A stretch of 15,761 bases of DNA from CAINVV01 sp964506325 (GTDB taxonomy: Bacteria > Bacteroidota > Bacteroidia > Bacteroidales > Prolixibacteraceae). Numbering within the stretch: position 1 is the first letter of the stretch; each line of letters starts with the position of its first letter. The notes under the pieces were generated by a model, which searched no databases, was not told where the DNA came from, and worked only from the letters and a program-made list of their open reading frames with translations. The stretch is from NCBI GenBank assembly GCA_964506325.1, contig CAZDLO010000083.1, forward strand, positions 1 through 15,761. The letters run 5' to 3'. Both the position numbers and the translations under genes were made by a program. Shown in pieces: positions 7,850 through 14,654 of this stretch.

Positions 7850-8093
7850 TCATTCAGGGTAAGTTCTGCCAGGTTAAAGCAGAGTGAGCAAAGTATAATT
7901 TTCCAATCTTCTGCCTATTGCTGATTTCATGTCGGAATTGTCTGGTGGAATGCCCTGAAAAGGCATAAACAATCCGGCAATATCAGGGTGAGCTAACATC
8001 AGTGCCATCAGCAAAACACAGGGAAAGACCGGATCAGAATACTCAGCATTTTAATACCTGTTATCCAGGTAGATATTTGTTTCCACCTGATCC

Positions 8094-8123
8094 GGCAGGC
8101 AGAATTGGATATATTCTGCTGCC
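8094..8123 (-). repeat. Bulged stem-loop just after the PQQ-propeller gene
   Basis: GGCAGGCAGAAT (8094-8105) pairs with ATTCTGCTGCC (8113-8123) apart from one bulged base, with a 7-nt loop; flanking CCGG blocks could extend it. It begins 20 nt after the minus-strand stop. No T run follows, so it is more likely a 3'-end stabilising or processing structure than an intrinsic terminator. Confidence 0.45.
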
Positions 8124-8143
8124 AGACCGGGTGATAAGACTTT

Positions 8144-9784
8144 TCAGGAGTGGGTTTTTAGTTTGGTCACTACTTTCTTCTCGTAGACATACACAAAATT
8201 TCCATCGCGCGACAAGGTGGTTGCCGCCCCTGTCCTGGCCTTGAAATCCATATATTTACAGGTGTTCAGATCAAATGTTCCAATGTCTGCCTTTTCGGTC
8301 TTCATCACCAGGATGTCATCAACGCAATCTTCCAGTGAGGAAGTTCTGTACTTGCCGGAATTGAGAAGTGCACCATTTGTCACGTCAAATGTTGATACAC
8401 CTTTTTCACCCACCACTACGATTACATTTTCTTTGAACGGCAGTATTTTCTGGGCAAGTCCGACACCTCCTTTGGAAACAGGCACCTCATATTTTTCCTT
8501 GCCGGAAGCAATATCCATCGAATAGAGCTCTTTTCCGCTGCAAACAATATAATCTCCTTTCAGTGCGATGGCGTTGGTGATTCCTCTTTTGAATCTTTCC
8601 GATTCCCAAACCAGCTTTCCGTCTGAAGTATTCAACGCCTGGATTCCGCAGGGTTTTACATTGTCAAAAGCAATAACATATTCCGTAATTACCTGGTCGG
8701 CGGTCCTGCGCGTCTGGATGTATTGTTTCTCCACAACTCCCCCTATCTGCAGCAGCACCTTCCCGTCTATCACTGTCATTCCCGGAATGGCGCGTGCATC
8801 CTCGATTTCATGCGAGGTCCAGAGCAGCTTGCCGGTATTTATATCGTATTTTTTCACGTATTGCTTGCTCTTGCTCACCATATCCAGGACATAAATGTCA
8901 TTTCCGTCCACAACAGGCGAAGCTACCGCGCCATAAACTCCGAATGCCTTGGTGCCGATAGGTTTGCCCACAACTTTCTCGGGAGTGAAATCGAAGGCGG
9001 CCGACCACAACTGTGCACCGGTCTTGTAATCGTACACCTGCATACCGTTGAGTCTCAGGAATACCTTGTTGTCGGAAACATCCAGTGAAAAAAGAAATTG
9101 CTTGGAAATTATTTTTCGCTCAGCACGTCCTATGTAGGTGCTTTCCCAAACTATTTCGCCGTTTTTCAGGTTAATACGGACTATCTGGTTTTTAAAACCT
9201 GAAAAAAGGGCACCCAGGGCCGAAGGGACAAAATTGACCATTACCATGGTATTGTCATTGGGGTCATAGCTGTACTGTCCGACGACGCCCTTGAATTTTG
9301 CCGTACTCCACAACTCCTCCCCGGTCTGGGCCCTGATATAAACCAGTTCATTCTTCAGCGTAATGGTAAAACAGTCCTCCTCTTTGATGTAGGTGATGGA
9401 GGATTCGTCAAGATCCTGGTATTTATCGCTGCTCCAGAGTAACTTTCCCGTTTCAAGGGCAATACAGGCAATCTGGTCCTTTCCCATCTTGCGGTCGAAA
9501 AGGAAGACGGTACTGGATGCCCAGAACGGGATCAGTTCATCAATCTTCCTGAGTTTCGGGGCCATGTCATCGAAGGATTTGTTCCAGATTGTCTTCCCGG
9601 TATTGTTGTCAAAAAGCGTCATTTCCTTGTCGGAAGCGGCATAACTGTGCTCGCCTTCCAGGGAAGTTCCGGTGTGAAGAATCTGGTGGGATAGTTTGGT
9701 CTCCCAAACAACAGGCATATCTTCCTGTGCAGAAACTGCGGCATAAGCGAACAGTAACGATACAAAAAATAGTAACTTTTTCAT
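8144..9784 (-). CDS. Exported PQQ-like beta-propeller protein
   Basis: 546 aa with a clear signal peptide (MKKLLFFVSLLFAYAAVSA, cleavage before QE). About eight copies of the PQQ/quinoprotein-alcohol-dehydrogenase-like blade motif (TGK-x-x-W) are visible: NTGKTIW (61-67), ETGKLLW (111-117), QTGEELW (153-159), KNGEIVW (207-213), KTGAQLW (254-260), NTGKLLW (316-322), SDGKLVW (387-393) and a degenerate ASGKEKY (426-432). This matches an eight-bladed propeller like BamB or quinoprotein dehydrogenases, but no PQQ ligands or catalytic Asp/Glu can be assigned, so a scaffold or binding role is more likely than dehydrogenase activity. It is last in the three-gene operon; its ATG is 11 nt after the upstream stop, with no Shine-Dalgarno. 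Periplasmic or surface location is inferred from the signal peptide. Specific function unknown. Confidence 0.82.
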   Translation of the reverse strand: MKKLLFFVSLLFAYAAVSAQEDMPVVWETKLSHQILHTGTSLEGEHSYAASDKEMTLFDNNTGKTIWNKSFDDMAPKLRKIDELIPFWASSTVFLFDRKMGKDQIACIALETGKLLWSSDKYQDLDESSITYIKEEDCFTITLKNELVYIRAQTGEELWSTAKFKGVVGQYSYDPNDNTMVMVNFVPSALGALFSGFKNQIVRINLKNGEIVWESTYIGRAERKIISKQFLFSLDVSDNKVFLRLNGMQVYDYKTGAQLWSAAFDFTPEKVVGKPIGTKAFGVYGAVASPVVDGNDIYVLDMVSKSKQYVKKYDINTGKLLWTSHEIEDARAIPGMTVIDGKVLLQIGGVVEKQYIQTRRTADQVITEYVIAFDNVKPCGIQALNTSDGKLVWESERFKRGITNAIALKGDYIVCSGKELYSMDIASGKEKYEVPVSKGGVGLAQKILPFKENVIVVVGEKGVSTFDVTNGALLNSGKYRTSSLEDCVDDILVMKTEKADIGTFDLNTCKYMDFKARTGAATTLSRDGNFVYVYEKKVVTKLKTHS

Positions 9785-9795
9785 AATCAGATAGT

Positions 9796-10161
9796 TTAAA
9801 ACTTGAATGTATAATCGAATTTATAATCTTTGTTCTTTGGCATCTTAAAGCTCAACCTGAAGTCAAATACTGCATCCTTTAATTTGTTTTGGGAGGGTAT
9901 ATTGCCGTCCTGCTGTCCGGCAACGAACACTGATACAATATTGCCCTTGTCGCGGATGGTTAGCCGGAAGGTATAGGTTCCCCTGATGTTGTACTTTTGT
10001 CCGATTTTATACAGCTCACCCTCAGGTGGATTCATCGCCTGTTCAAGGTCCAGGTTGGCTTGCCGTATGATCTCCTCTTTCGATTCCAGGAGCGGCTTGT
10101 TTTCGGCATGCAGCCAGAATGACAAAACAATCAGAAATGCAGTAAGATAAATTGCTTTCAT
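9796..10161 (-). CDS. Small exported protein, possible TonB-C-like fold
   Basis: 121 aa from the ATG at 10161, chosen because it gives a clean signal peptide (MKAIYLTAFLIVLSFWLHA) and starts 5 nt after the upstream stop; an ATG at 10191 would add ten residues and overlap the upstream gene. The mature part (about 100 aa) has an acidic helix-forming start, then a beta-rich half: GTYTFRLTIRDKGNIVSVFV, then an AVFDFRLSFKMPKN segment and a closing YKFDYTFKF. The order strand-strand-helix-strand with GxIVxVxV and a final aromatic F-x-F recalls TonB C-terminal or AgmX/PglI-type energy-transducer domains, but no membrane anchor or proline-rich linker is present. It may be a soluble partner of the two propellers encoded on either side. 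Function not assignable. Confidence 0.7.
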   Translation of the reverse strand: MKAIYLTAFLIVLSFWLHAENKPLLESKEEIIRQANLDLEQAMNPPEGELYKIGQKYNIRGTYTFRLTIRDKGNIVSVFVAGQQDGNIPSQNKLKDAVFDFRLSFKMPKNKDYKFDYTFKF

Positions 10162-10166
10162 AATAC

Positions 10167-11384
10167 TTATTGATTTAATTCCAGATTCCACTTTATCAGG
10201 CGGTTACCCATCGCCACCAGGATGGCGTCGTCGCCCGGCAGAAAAACATAGGAGGGCCTGGTGTCGTTGATGAATTTCTCCCCGTCGCTCTTCTCAAACA
10301 ACCTGTATCCCAGCTCGAACCGTTTGAGTAAACTCCCCTCCTCCAGGTCGTACAAAAGAATCTCCTGGAAACGGCTTCCCTTCGAATTGATGGCAAACAT
10401 TTTCCCGCTGTTGCTGAATTTAAGTTCCGGCCGGGTAATGGACTGGGAGGTAAAACCCAGCCTGACAGGCTCCCGGCTCTCAGTATTGACCGTGTTGATG
10501 TAGGTGATCCCTTTTTTGGTGGTTTGGGCATTCAGATCGGGACTTTGCAGTACAAACAACCATTTCCCGTCCGGTGAGAACCTGAAATTATAGATGATGT
10601 CATATAGTTCACCTATGGTGCTGATCCGTTCCTGGCTACGGGCATCATAAAAACTGATCCGCTGTTTGTATTTTACAGCAAAACTTACCGCCTTTTTTTG
10701 TTTGTCATAGGTTTTGTCGCCCTTTAAATCTTCTTTGGTGATGGAATGCGAAACAACAATGGTCTTGCCATCCGGTGAAAGTTCTATTGCATTCCCTGCC
10801 CCGCCAACCTTGAATGAACTGTTCCTGGAAGCATCCGGCAAATTCCAGGATACCACCTCCCCGTCGCAAAGGCTCAGCGCCATCTTTTCGTCGGCAGAGA
10901 TCACCACGTCCTGCACCTTTTCGAAAATCCTGATTTGCCTGCCTGTTCCGGCGTCGATGATTTCAAAACTGATGGACCTGGGCTTGTTGATGGAGGGAAT
11001 ATTGTATCCCTGCTGCTGGAGGAGAATGTATTTCCCTTTGGCCGAAAAGCTGACTTTTGAACCTGTTGGCCAGTTCCCGGCAGGGTATTCTGCGGTAATC
11101 TTTCCAGTTTTCCAGTCAGTAATTTTCAACGGGGCAGCCTCTTTGGTGCAGGCAACGAGCATATTGTTTTCCCCGCAGTAATCGACACCGGTAAAATGCC
11201 AGTTGCCGTCTCCAATTTTCAACCGGTCAAAATCAGCATTGGAAGCCTGACCTGTTGCCTTCCCGGACAATCCCAAAAAAGTGAGCATCATCAGTAACAG
11301 GCCGATGGTCGTCTGCCTTGGGCAGAAGCTGATCCATTTCTCAGCGGAAGTCGGCACAGTCAATTTTAAATTCAAAGTATCCAT
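10167..11384 (-). CDS. Exported WD40/TolB-like beta-propeller protein, first gene of the propeller operon
   Basis: 405 aa from the ATG at 11384, which has a Shine-Dalgarno 4 nt upstream. A longer frame from 11432 would run through a terminator hairpin and is rejected. Residues about 26-46 are a hydrophobic export signal (TIGLLLMMLTFLGLSGKATG) after a long polar n-region. The rest shows repeating blades with SPDGK-type turns: SAKGKYILL, LSPDGKTIVV, FSPDGKWLFV and FSNSGKMFAI, plus WD-like ends such as VVSWNLP, LLYDLEEG and LIKWNLE at the C-terminus. This indicates a seven- or eight-bladed propeller of the WD40/TolB/YVTN kind; no catalytic residues are evident. It begins an operon with a small exported protein (5-nt gap) and a PQQ-type propeller, pointing to a cell-envelope complex. 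Expression appears to be gated by the leader described separately. Function unknown. Confidence 0.8.
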   Translation of the reverse strand: MDTLNLKLTVPTSAEKWISFCPRQTTIGLLLMMLTFLGLSGKATGQASNADFDRLKIGDGNWHFTGVDYCGENNMLVACTKEAAPLKITDWKTGKITAEYPAGNWPTGSKVSFSAKGKYILLQQQGYNIPSINKPRSISFEIIDAGTGRQIRIFEKVQDVVISADEKMALSLCDGEVVSWNLPDASRNSSFKVGGAGNAIELSPDGKTIVVSHSITKEDLKGDKTYDKQKKAVSFAVKYKQRISFYDARSQERISTIGELYDIIYNFRFSPDGKWLFVLQSPDLNAQTTKKGITYINTVNTESREPVRLGFTSQSITRPELKFSNSGKMFAINSKGSRFQEILLYDLEEGSLLKRFELGYRLFEKSDGEKFINDTRPSYVFLPGDDAILVAMGNRLIKWNLELNQ

Positions 11385-11388
11385 ATAA

Positions 11389-11393
11389 TCCTT
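11389..11393 (-). promoter_or_regulatory. Shine-Dalgarno deciding the start of the first propeller gene
   Basis: AAGGA on the minus strand, 4 nt before ATG 11384. It rules against the longer frame starting at 11432, and it lies just after the T run of the upstream terminator hairpin. Confidence 0.65.
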
Positions 11394-11395
11394 CG

Positions 11396-11467
11396 TTAGG
11401 CAAGTCCAAAAAAAACACAGAGCTCCTGGCAAGGTAATTGCTTATAATCCCTAACACCGCCGTGCAT
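11396..11467 (-). other. Possible 23-codon leader peptide overlapping the terminator hairpin
   Basis: ATG at 11467 to TAA at 11396 on the minus strand, starting MHGGVRDYKQLPCQELC. It begins in the loop of the terminator hairpin, crosses the 3' arm and the T run, and ends 11 nt before the propeller ATG. A ribosome on it would open the hairpin. There is no Shine-Dalgarno, so this is speculative. Confidence 0.2.
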
Positions 11468-11490
11468 GAGATTTGCCAGGAAACTCTGTG
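11408..11490 (-). terminator. Intrinsic terminator/attenuator in the leader of the propeller operon
   Basis: In transcript order: CACAGAG (11490-11484), an unpaired TTT, CCTGGCAA (11480-11473), a 40-nt loop, TTGCCAGG (11432-11425), an unpaired AG, CTCTGTG (11422-11416), then eight T (11415-11408). Fifteen perfect pairs with a small internal loop followed by T8 is a strong intrinsic terminator. It sits 23 nt before ATG 11384, inside the leader of the operon it would switch off, and the loop contains one arm of a second perfect 12-bp inverted repeat. It could equally end the upstream response-regulator transcript. Confidence 0.75.
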
Positions 11491-11543
11491 AATGTTTCTG
11501 ATGTCTTCTGATGAGAAAAGTGGCGTAAGAAATAAGCAATTAC
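11434..11543 (-). repeat. Perfect 12-bp inverted repeat interleaved with the terminator stem
   Basis: GTAATTGCTTAT at 11434-11445 and ATAAGCAATTAC at 11532-11543 are exact reverse complements. One arm lies at the predicted 5' end of the transcript and the other in the terminator loop, next to its 3' arm. Pairing is interleaved with the terminator stem, so it would form a pseudoknot or compete with it. Confidence 0.6.
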
Positions 11544-11548
11544 AAGGG

Positions 11549-11579
11549 CAAAACTAACTGCTTCGACACTTTGTGGAAA
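11549..11579 (-). promoter_or_regulatory. Candidate Bacteroidota promoter for the propeller operon
   Basis: On the minus strand TAGTTTTG (11556-11549) matches TAnnTTTG exactly, and TTTC (11579-11576), 19 nt upstream, is 3 of 4 to the -33 TTTG. Transcription would begin near 11543, right at the first 12-nt arm, giving a leader of about 160 nt. Confidence 0.5.
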
Positions 11580-11582
11580 TAC

Positions 11583-11614
11583 GGTAATCGTCGTAATCCC
11601 CTACGACTTTTACC
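11583..11614. promoter_or_regulatory. Interrupted inverted repeat abutting the promoter (operator-like or hairpin)
   Basis: GGTAA-tc-GTCGTA (11583-11595) mirrors TACGAC-tt-TTACC (11602-11614): eleven paired bases in 13-nt arms around a 6-nt centre. It ends 3 nt before the candidate -33 element and begins 38 nt after the response-regulator stop. This is a typical position for an activator such as a NarL-type regulator, and one is encoded immediately upstream. As RNA it could instead be a terminator hairpin, but only a short T run follows. Confidence 0.5.
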
Positions 11615-11652
11615 CTGTTTTGAGTGGAAAAGGAAAAAATATGGCGAAAGGT

Positions 11653-12294
11653 TCAGACAAGACCCTTCCTGATGGCATAACTGATCAGCCCTGCAATATT
11701 GCTGACATTCAATTTCTTCATAAGATTGGTGCGGTGGGTATCCACGGTGCGGTGGCTGATAAAAAGTTGGGCGCCAATCTCCTTGTTGGAAAAACCTTCA
11801 GTTATAAGCCGGAGCACCTCTGTTTCCCTGTCAGAAAGCACCTCGTGCAATGGGTCGGAGGATGGTGCCACTGAAACTTTGGCATTCAGCAGGGAGACGG
11901 TAACTCCGTGCGAAAAATAGGGCTGTCCCAGGGCAACTGTGTTGATTGCCCTTAACAATTCCTCCTCCGAACAACTTTTCAATAAATATCCATCGGCACC
12001 CAGAGCCACCAGGTTTTTTATCATACCCGCCTCTTCGTGCATGGAGAGGATAATAACCCTTGTGCCCGGATTTGTCTTTTTGATCTCCCTGAGCGCGTCA
12101 ATGCCATTCATAACAGGCATATCTATATCCATCAATACCAGTTCAGGTTCGAGAACTCTCAGCATTTGCAGAGCTTCTTTCCCATTATTGGCCACCCCGG
12201 CAACCAGGATATCCTCTTTGTTTTTCAGCAGTGAGATCATCCCGTCTACAATCAATTGATGGTCATCAACCATCAGAATCTTTATTTTTTTCAT
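11653..12294 (-). CDS. NarL/LuxR-family response regulator
   Basis: 213 aa, standard for the family. The N-terminal receiver has the acidic pair D10/D11, phosphoacceptor D56 (LVLMDIDMP), the switch Ser (S84 in IILSMHE) and conserved Lys (K106 in YLLKS). A linker leads to a LuxR-type helix-turn-helix, residues about 150-210: LSDRETEVLRLITEGFSNKE and a recognition helix near HRTVDTHRTNLMKKL. It should be phosphorylated by the kinase encoded just upstream, whose stop overlaps this start by 4 bp (ATGA), and bind DNA as a dimer. A likely target is the inverted repeat 38 nt downstream, in front of the propeller operon (inference). No signal peptide; cytosolic. Confidence 0.93.
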   Translation of the reverse strand: MKKIKILMVDDHQLIVDGMISLLKNKEDILVAGVANNGKEALQMLRVLEPELVLMDIDMPVMNGIDALREIKKTNPGTRVIILSMHEEAGMIKNLVALGADGYLLKSCSEEELLRAINTVALGQPYFSHGVTVSLLNAKVSVAPSSDPLHEVLSDRETEVLRLITEGFSNKEIGAQLFISHRTVDTHRTNLMKKLNVSNIAGLISYAIRKGLV

Positions 12295-14225
12295 GTCACA
12301 GGAATTCTAATGGTTACTGTCGTTCCCTTGCCGGGTTCAGATTCATAATGAAGATGGCCTTTGATCCCGTCGATGCGTCCGGCAATATTAAGCAGCCCTA
12401 TACCCTTCTTTTCGTGCATGTGCACGTCAAAACCGATGCCATTGTCCGAAACATTCAGCACTGCATGATTGGCATGTTTGAGCAACCGGACATTGAGCAT
12501 GTCGGCACGCGAGTGCTTGATCACATTGTTGACCAACTCCTGCAGCACCCTGAAGAGAACAAGTTCGCCCTGACTGCCGATCCGTTCCCTGAATCCGCTG
12601 TGCTCAAAACTGTACTGCAACGGTGTGTTCTCCAGGATCAGTTTCAACGTACCTTCCACTGCGGCAATAAGTCCGAATTGTTCCAGTTCTTTGGGCATCA
12701 TCTGGTGGGAAATGGATCTTACCTCAGAATTGGCACTATCCAGCATAGATTCCAGTTTCCTGAAATCCTGCAACTGCTCCTGCCCTGTAATTTTTCCTTC
12801 CAGGGCCTGGTAATTCAGCTTGATGGCAGTGAGTGTTTGCCCAAGCCCGTCGTGCAACTCCCTGGCTATGCGGCGCCGTTCTTCCTCCTGTCCCTCCAGT
12901 ACAGCATTCAGGCGTGTTTCATTCTCCAGTATCTTTTCAGCCGCAGCTGCAGCCTTCTGGTGTTGCCGGTGACGGTAAAAGAAGAAAACAGCAGCTCCTG
13001 TCAAGGATATCAGGATGAACAGCAGCAACAGCAACTGCGTTTTTTTCTGGATGAGACTGATTTCGGCAAACTCTTTTTCGTGCTTTACAAGTTCAAGGTC
13101 CTGCGCGAGCTTCTCGTTCTCGTACTTGGTCTGGACCTCCAGTATCTGCTGACGGATCCGTCCATCGTAAGCCGAATCCTTCATGGCAATGTACTGTTGC
13201 ATGTAAAAAAAGGCACTGTCATGCTGACTGGTCAGAGCTTTTAGCCTGGCAAGGCCGATCAGGGCGCTGGTCTCCTCTTCCAGCACCGAAATCTTTCTGG
13301 CAATATTCAACGAACGGGTGAGTACCTTCAGTGCTTCCGGGAATCTTCCTGTTTCAGTATAAACAGCTCCCAGCCTGGAGAGGCTGGATGAGATACCTTT
13401 TAGATCACCCAGCCTTTCCCTTATTTCGAGGGATTCCCTGTACAAACCGACAGCCACCGGGAAAGCTTTCTGTCCCAGGTAAATGTTGCCCAAATTGCTC
13501 AGGTTGCCACTGATCAGTTCATCGTTTTTCAGCTTTCTTGACAGGGAGAGTGCCTTTTCGTAATACACGAGCGACCGGGCGGTATCCCGCATTCTGCAGT
13601 ACAAATTGGCCATATTGCTGTAGGAGGTGGCCTCACCCGGCAAATCATTCATCTTTAACCGGTATTGCAGTCCGCGCTTGTGATATTCGAGTGCTTTGTC
13701 CAGGTTGCCCAGGTTCTGGTGGATGATGGCAATATTGTTCAGGCAGTAACCTATCCATTTGTCCTGGCCAAGATTCTCGTATATTTTCAGTGCAGCAAGC
13801 TGATTCTGAAGAGCATCCTTGAGTCTGCCCTGTTTCTGATCAATGATGCCAAGCTTGTTGTACAGGGAAGCCATTCCCGGCAGATCATTCAGGGACTCCC
13901 TGATTTTCATGGATTCATTCAACTGCTCAGTCGCCTTCCTGTAATCAGCTTTATCAATGTAAAGAATTCCCAGGTCATTGAATGCCTGTGCGATCCCTCG
14001 GCTGTATTTCAGCTCATTGGCCAGGCTGAGAGCCTGTTCGCCAAACATCCTGGCCGAATCGGCCGAAACAAAACGGTAGTCGTAGCAGAGATTGCTTAAC
14101 AATATCACCCTGTTTGTATCAGGTTTGGAGACAGAAAGCTGAGGAAGCAGATCCCTTACCCCGCCATTGGCCAGGTGAGAATTCAGTAAAATAAATATTA
14201 CAAGGAGAGGCAGGTAAAACTTCAT
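12291..14225 (-). CDS. TPR-containing sensor histidine kinase (HisKA_3 / HATPase_c)
   Basis: 644 aa. It opens with a signal peptide (MKFYLPLLVIFILLNSHLA), then about seven tetratricopeptide repeats from roughly 70 to 350 (such as AFNDLGILYIDKADYRKA and NLSNLGNIYLGQKAFPVA), a coiled segment to 395 and one membrane helix at 397-417 (LLLLLFILISLTGAAVFFF). The cytoplasmic part is a HisKA_3 dimerisation domain with phospho-His H458 (EEERRRIARELHDGLGQ), then an ATPase with the N-box LQELVNNVIKHS (561-572), G1 DNGIGFD (594-600) and G2 KGIGLLNIAGR. The TPRs are thus placed in the periplasm as the sensory part, a common Bacteroidota arrangement; the ligand is unknown. It partners the response regulator overlapping its stop by 4 bp. 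A palindrome lies 16 nt before its start. Confidence 0.93.
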   Translation of the reverse strand: MKFYLPLLVIFILLNSHLANGGVRDLLPQLSVSKPDTNRVILLSNLCYDYRFVSADSARMFGEQALSLANELKYSRGIAQAFNDLGILYIDKADYRKATEQLNESMKIRESLNDLPGMASLYNKLGIIDQKQGRLKDALQNQLAALKIYENLGQDKWIGYCLNNIAIIHQNLGNLDKALEYHKRGLQYRLKMNDLPGEATSYSNMANLYCRMRDTARSLVYYEKALSLSRKLKNDELISGNLSNLGNIYLGQKAFPVAVGLYRESLEIRERLGDLKGISSSLSRLGAVYTETGRFPEALKVLTRSLNIARKISVLEEETSALIGLARLKALTSQHDSAFFYMQQYIAMKDSAYDGRIRQQILEVQTKYENEKLAQDLELVKHEKEFAEISLIQKKTQLLLLLFILISLTGAAVFFFYRHRQHQKAAAAAEKILENETRLNAVLEGQEEERRRIARELHDGLGQTLTAIKLNYQALEGKITGQEQLQDFRKLESMLDSANSEVRSISHQMMPKELEQFGLIAAVEGTLKLILENTPLQYSFEHSGFRERIGSQGELVLFRVLQELVNNVIKHSRADMLNVRLLKHANHAVLNVSDNGIGFDVHMHEKKGIGLLNIAGRIDGIKGHLHYESEPGKGTTVTIRIPVT

Positions 14226-14240
14226 GTCAGCAAGTTAGAT

Positions 14241-14262
14241 CGGTAAACATAATAATTTACCG
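14241..14262. promoter_or_regulatory. 7-bp inverted repeat overlapping a candidate promoter of the TPR kinase
   Basis: CGGTAAA (14241-14247) and TTTACCG (14256-14262) are perfect complements with an 8-nt centre. The minus-strand TATGTTTA at 14251-14244 inside it matches 7 of 8 of the -7 consensus, with CTTG 20 nt upstream as a weak -33. A repressor bound here would block the promoter; it may be an autoregulatory site for the two-component pair. Confidence 0.4.
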
Positions 14263-14408
14263 CAAACTTTTCAAGAAGGGATCTGAAATCCCGGCAACAA
14301 ATTTCAGGCAGGAACTTTGCTCAATAACACTTTTGGATCAATTATGGAGCATTATAACCTTATCGTCTACAATAAGGCTCATTGCATCTTTCAATGTTGA
14401 ATCTGTCG

Positions 14409-14461
14409 TGATCAGTTTTGTTCCAGCTGTACGAACAGTTTAAATTTTAATGAACTGATCA
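14409..14461. repeat. 9-bp inverted repeat around the stop of the hybrid kinase
   Basis: TGATCAGTT (14409-14417) and AACTGATCA (14453-14461) are perfect complements 35 nt apart, straddling the stop at 14440-14442, with a nested CTGT/ACAG hairpin. No T run follows on the minus strand, so it is a 3'-end structure at best. Confidence 0.4.
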
Positions 14462-14654
14462 ATGGCTGTCAGAAATTGAACTACATCAAATGGCTTGGTC
14501 AAATAGGCCACAGCACCGGCTTTCATCAATTCCTCAACCTGAAACGGCATAGCATCGGCACTGATGATGATTACCGGTATAGATTTTGTGTGCGGATCTG
14601 CCTTCAGCTTTTCCAGTACTTCGTTGCCCTTTATAGCAGGTAAATCAAGATCGA
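14440..14654 (-). CDS. Receiver-domain C-terminus of a hybrid kinase or response regulator (partial, ends at N run)
   Basis: Seventy residues from DLDLPAIKGN to the end DQFIKI and a TAA at 14442-14440. They form the second half of a receiver domain: phosphoacceptor Asp in DLDLP, IPVIIISADA with the switch Ser, and AYLTKPF with the conserved Lys. The 5' side is cut by the ten N. It is probably the end of the hybrid kinase on the other side of the gap, but the first 16 residues duplicate, with 10 of 16 identities, the last residues before the gap, so it may belong to a related protein or strain. Downstream of the stop the same frame remains open for 33 codons. Confidence 0.75.

Larger units (their letters stand above)
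7694..8143. other. Non-coding stretch rich in inverted repeats, between two minus-strand operons
   Basis: 450 nt between the end of the propeller operon (stop at 8144) and the M2 peptidase start. It holds, from right to left, a bulged stem-loop (8094-8123), a 9-bp inverted pair CCGGATCAG / CTGATCCGG (8031-8039 and 8087-8095), a short ACCTG/CAGGT hairpin near 8056-8070 and a strong A/T-flanked hairpin (7818-7849). A minus-strand frame of 44 codons from ATG 8008 to TAA 7874 reads protein-like (MALMLAHPDIAGLF at its start; SAIGRRLENYTLLTLL at its end) and stays open about 18 codons further upstream, but it has no Shine-Dalgarno and no family is recognised. It could be a small gene, the tail of a decayed one, or chance. 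Confidence 0.5.

Noticed and set aside
8002..8244. 80-codon plus-strand frame
   Set aside because: Composition is not protein-like, it overlaps the end of the PQQ propeller gene and has no ribosome site.
11385..11432. Longer N-terminus for the first propeller gene from the ATG at 11432
   Set aside because: It would translate the 3' arm and T run of a terminator hairpin; the ATG at 11384 has a well-placed AAGGA.
12231..13244. 337-codon plus-strand open frame
   Set aside because: It is the complement of the TPR kinase catalytic half, which carries clear HisKA_3 and ATPase motifs.
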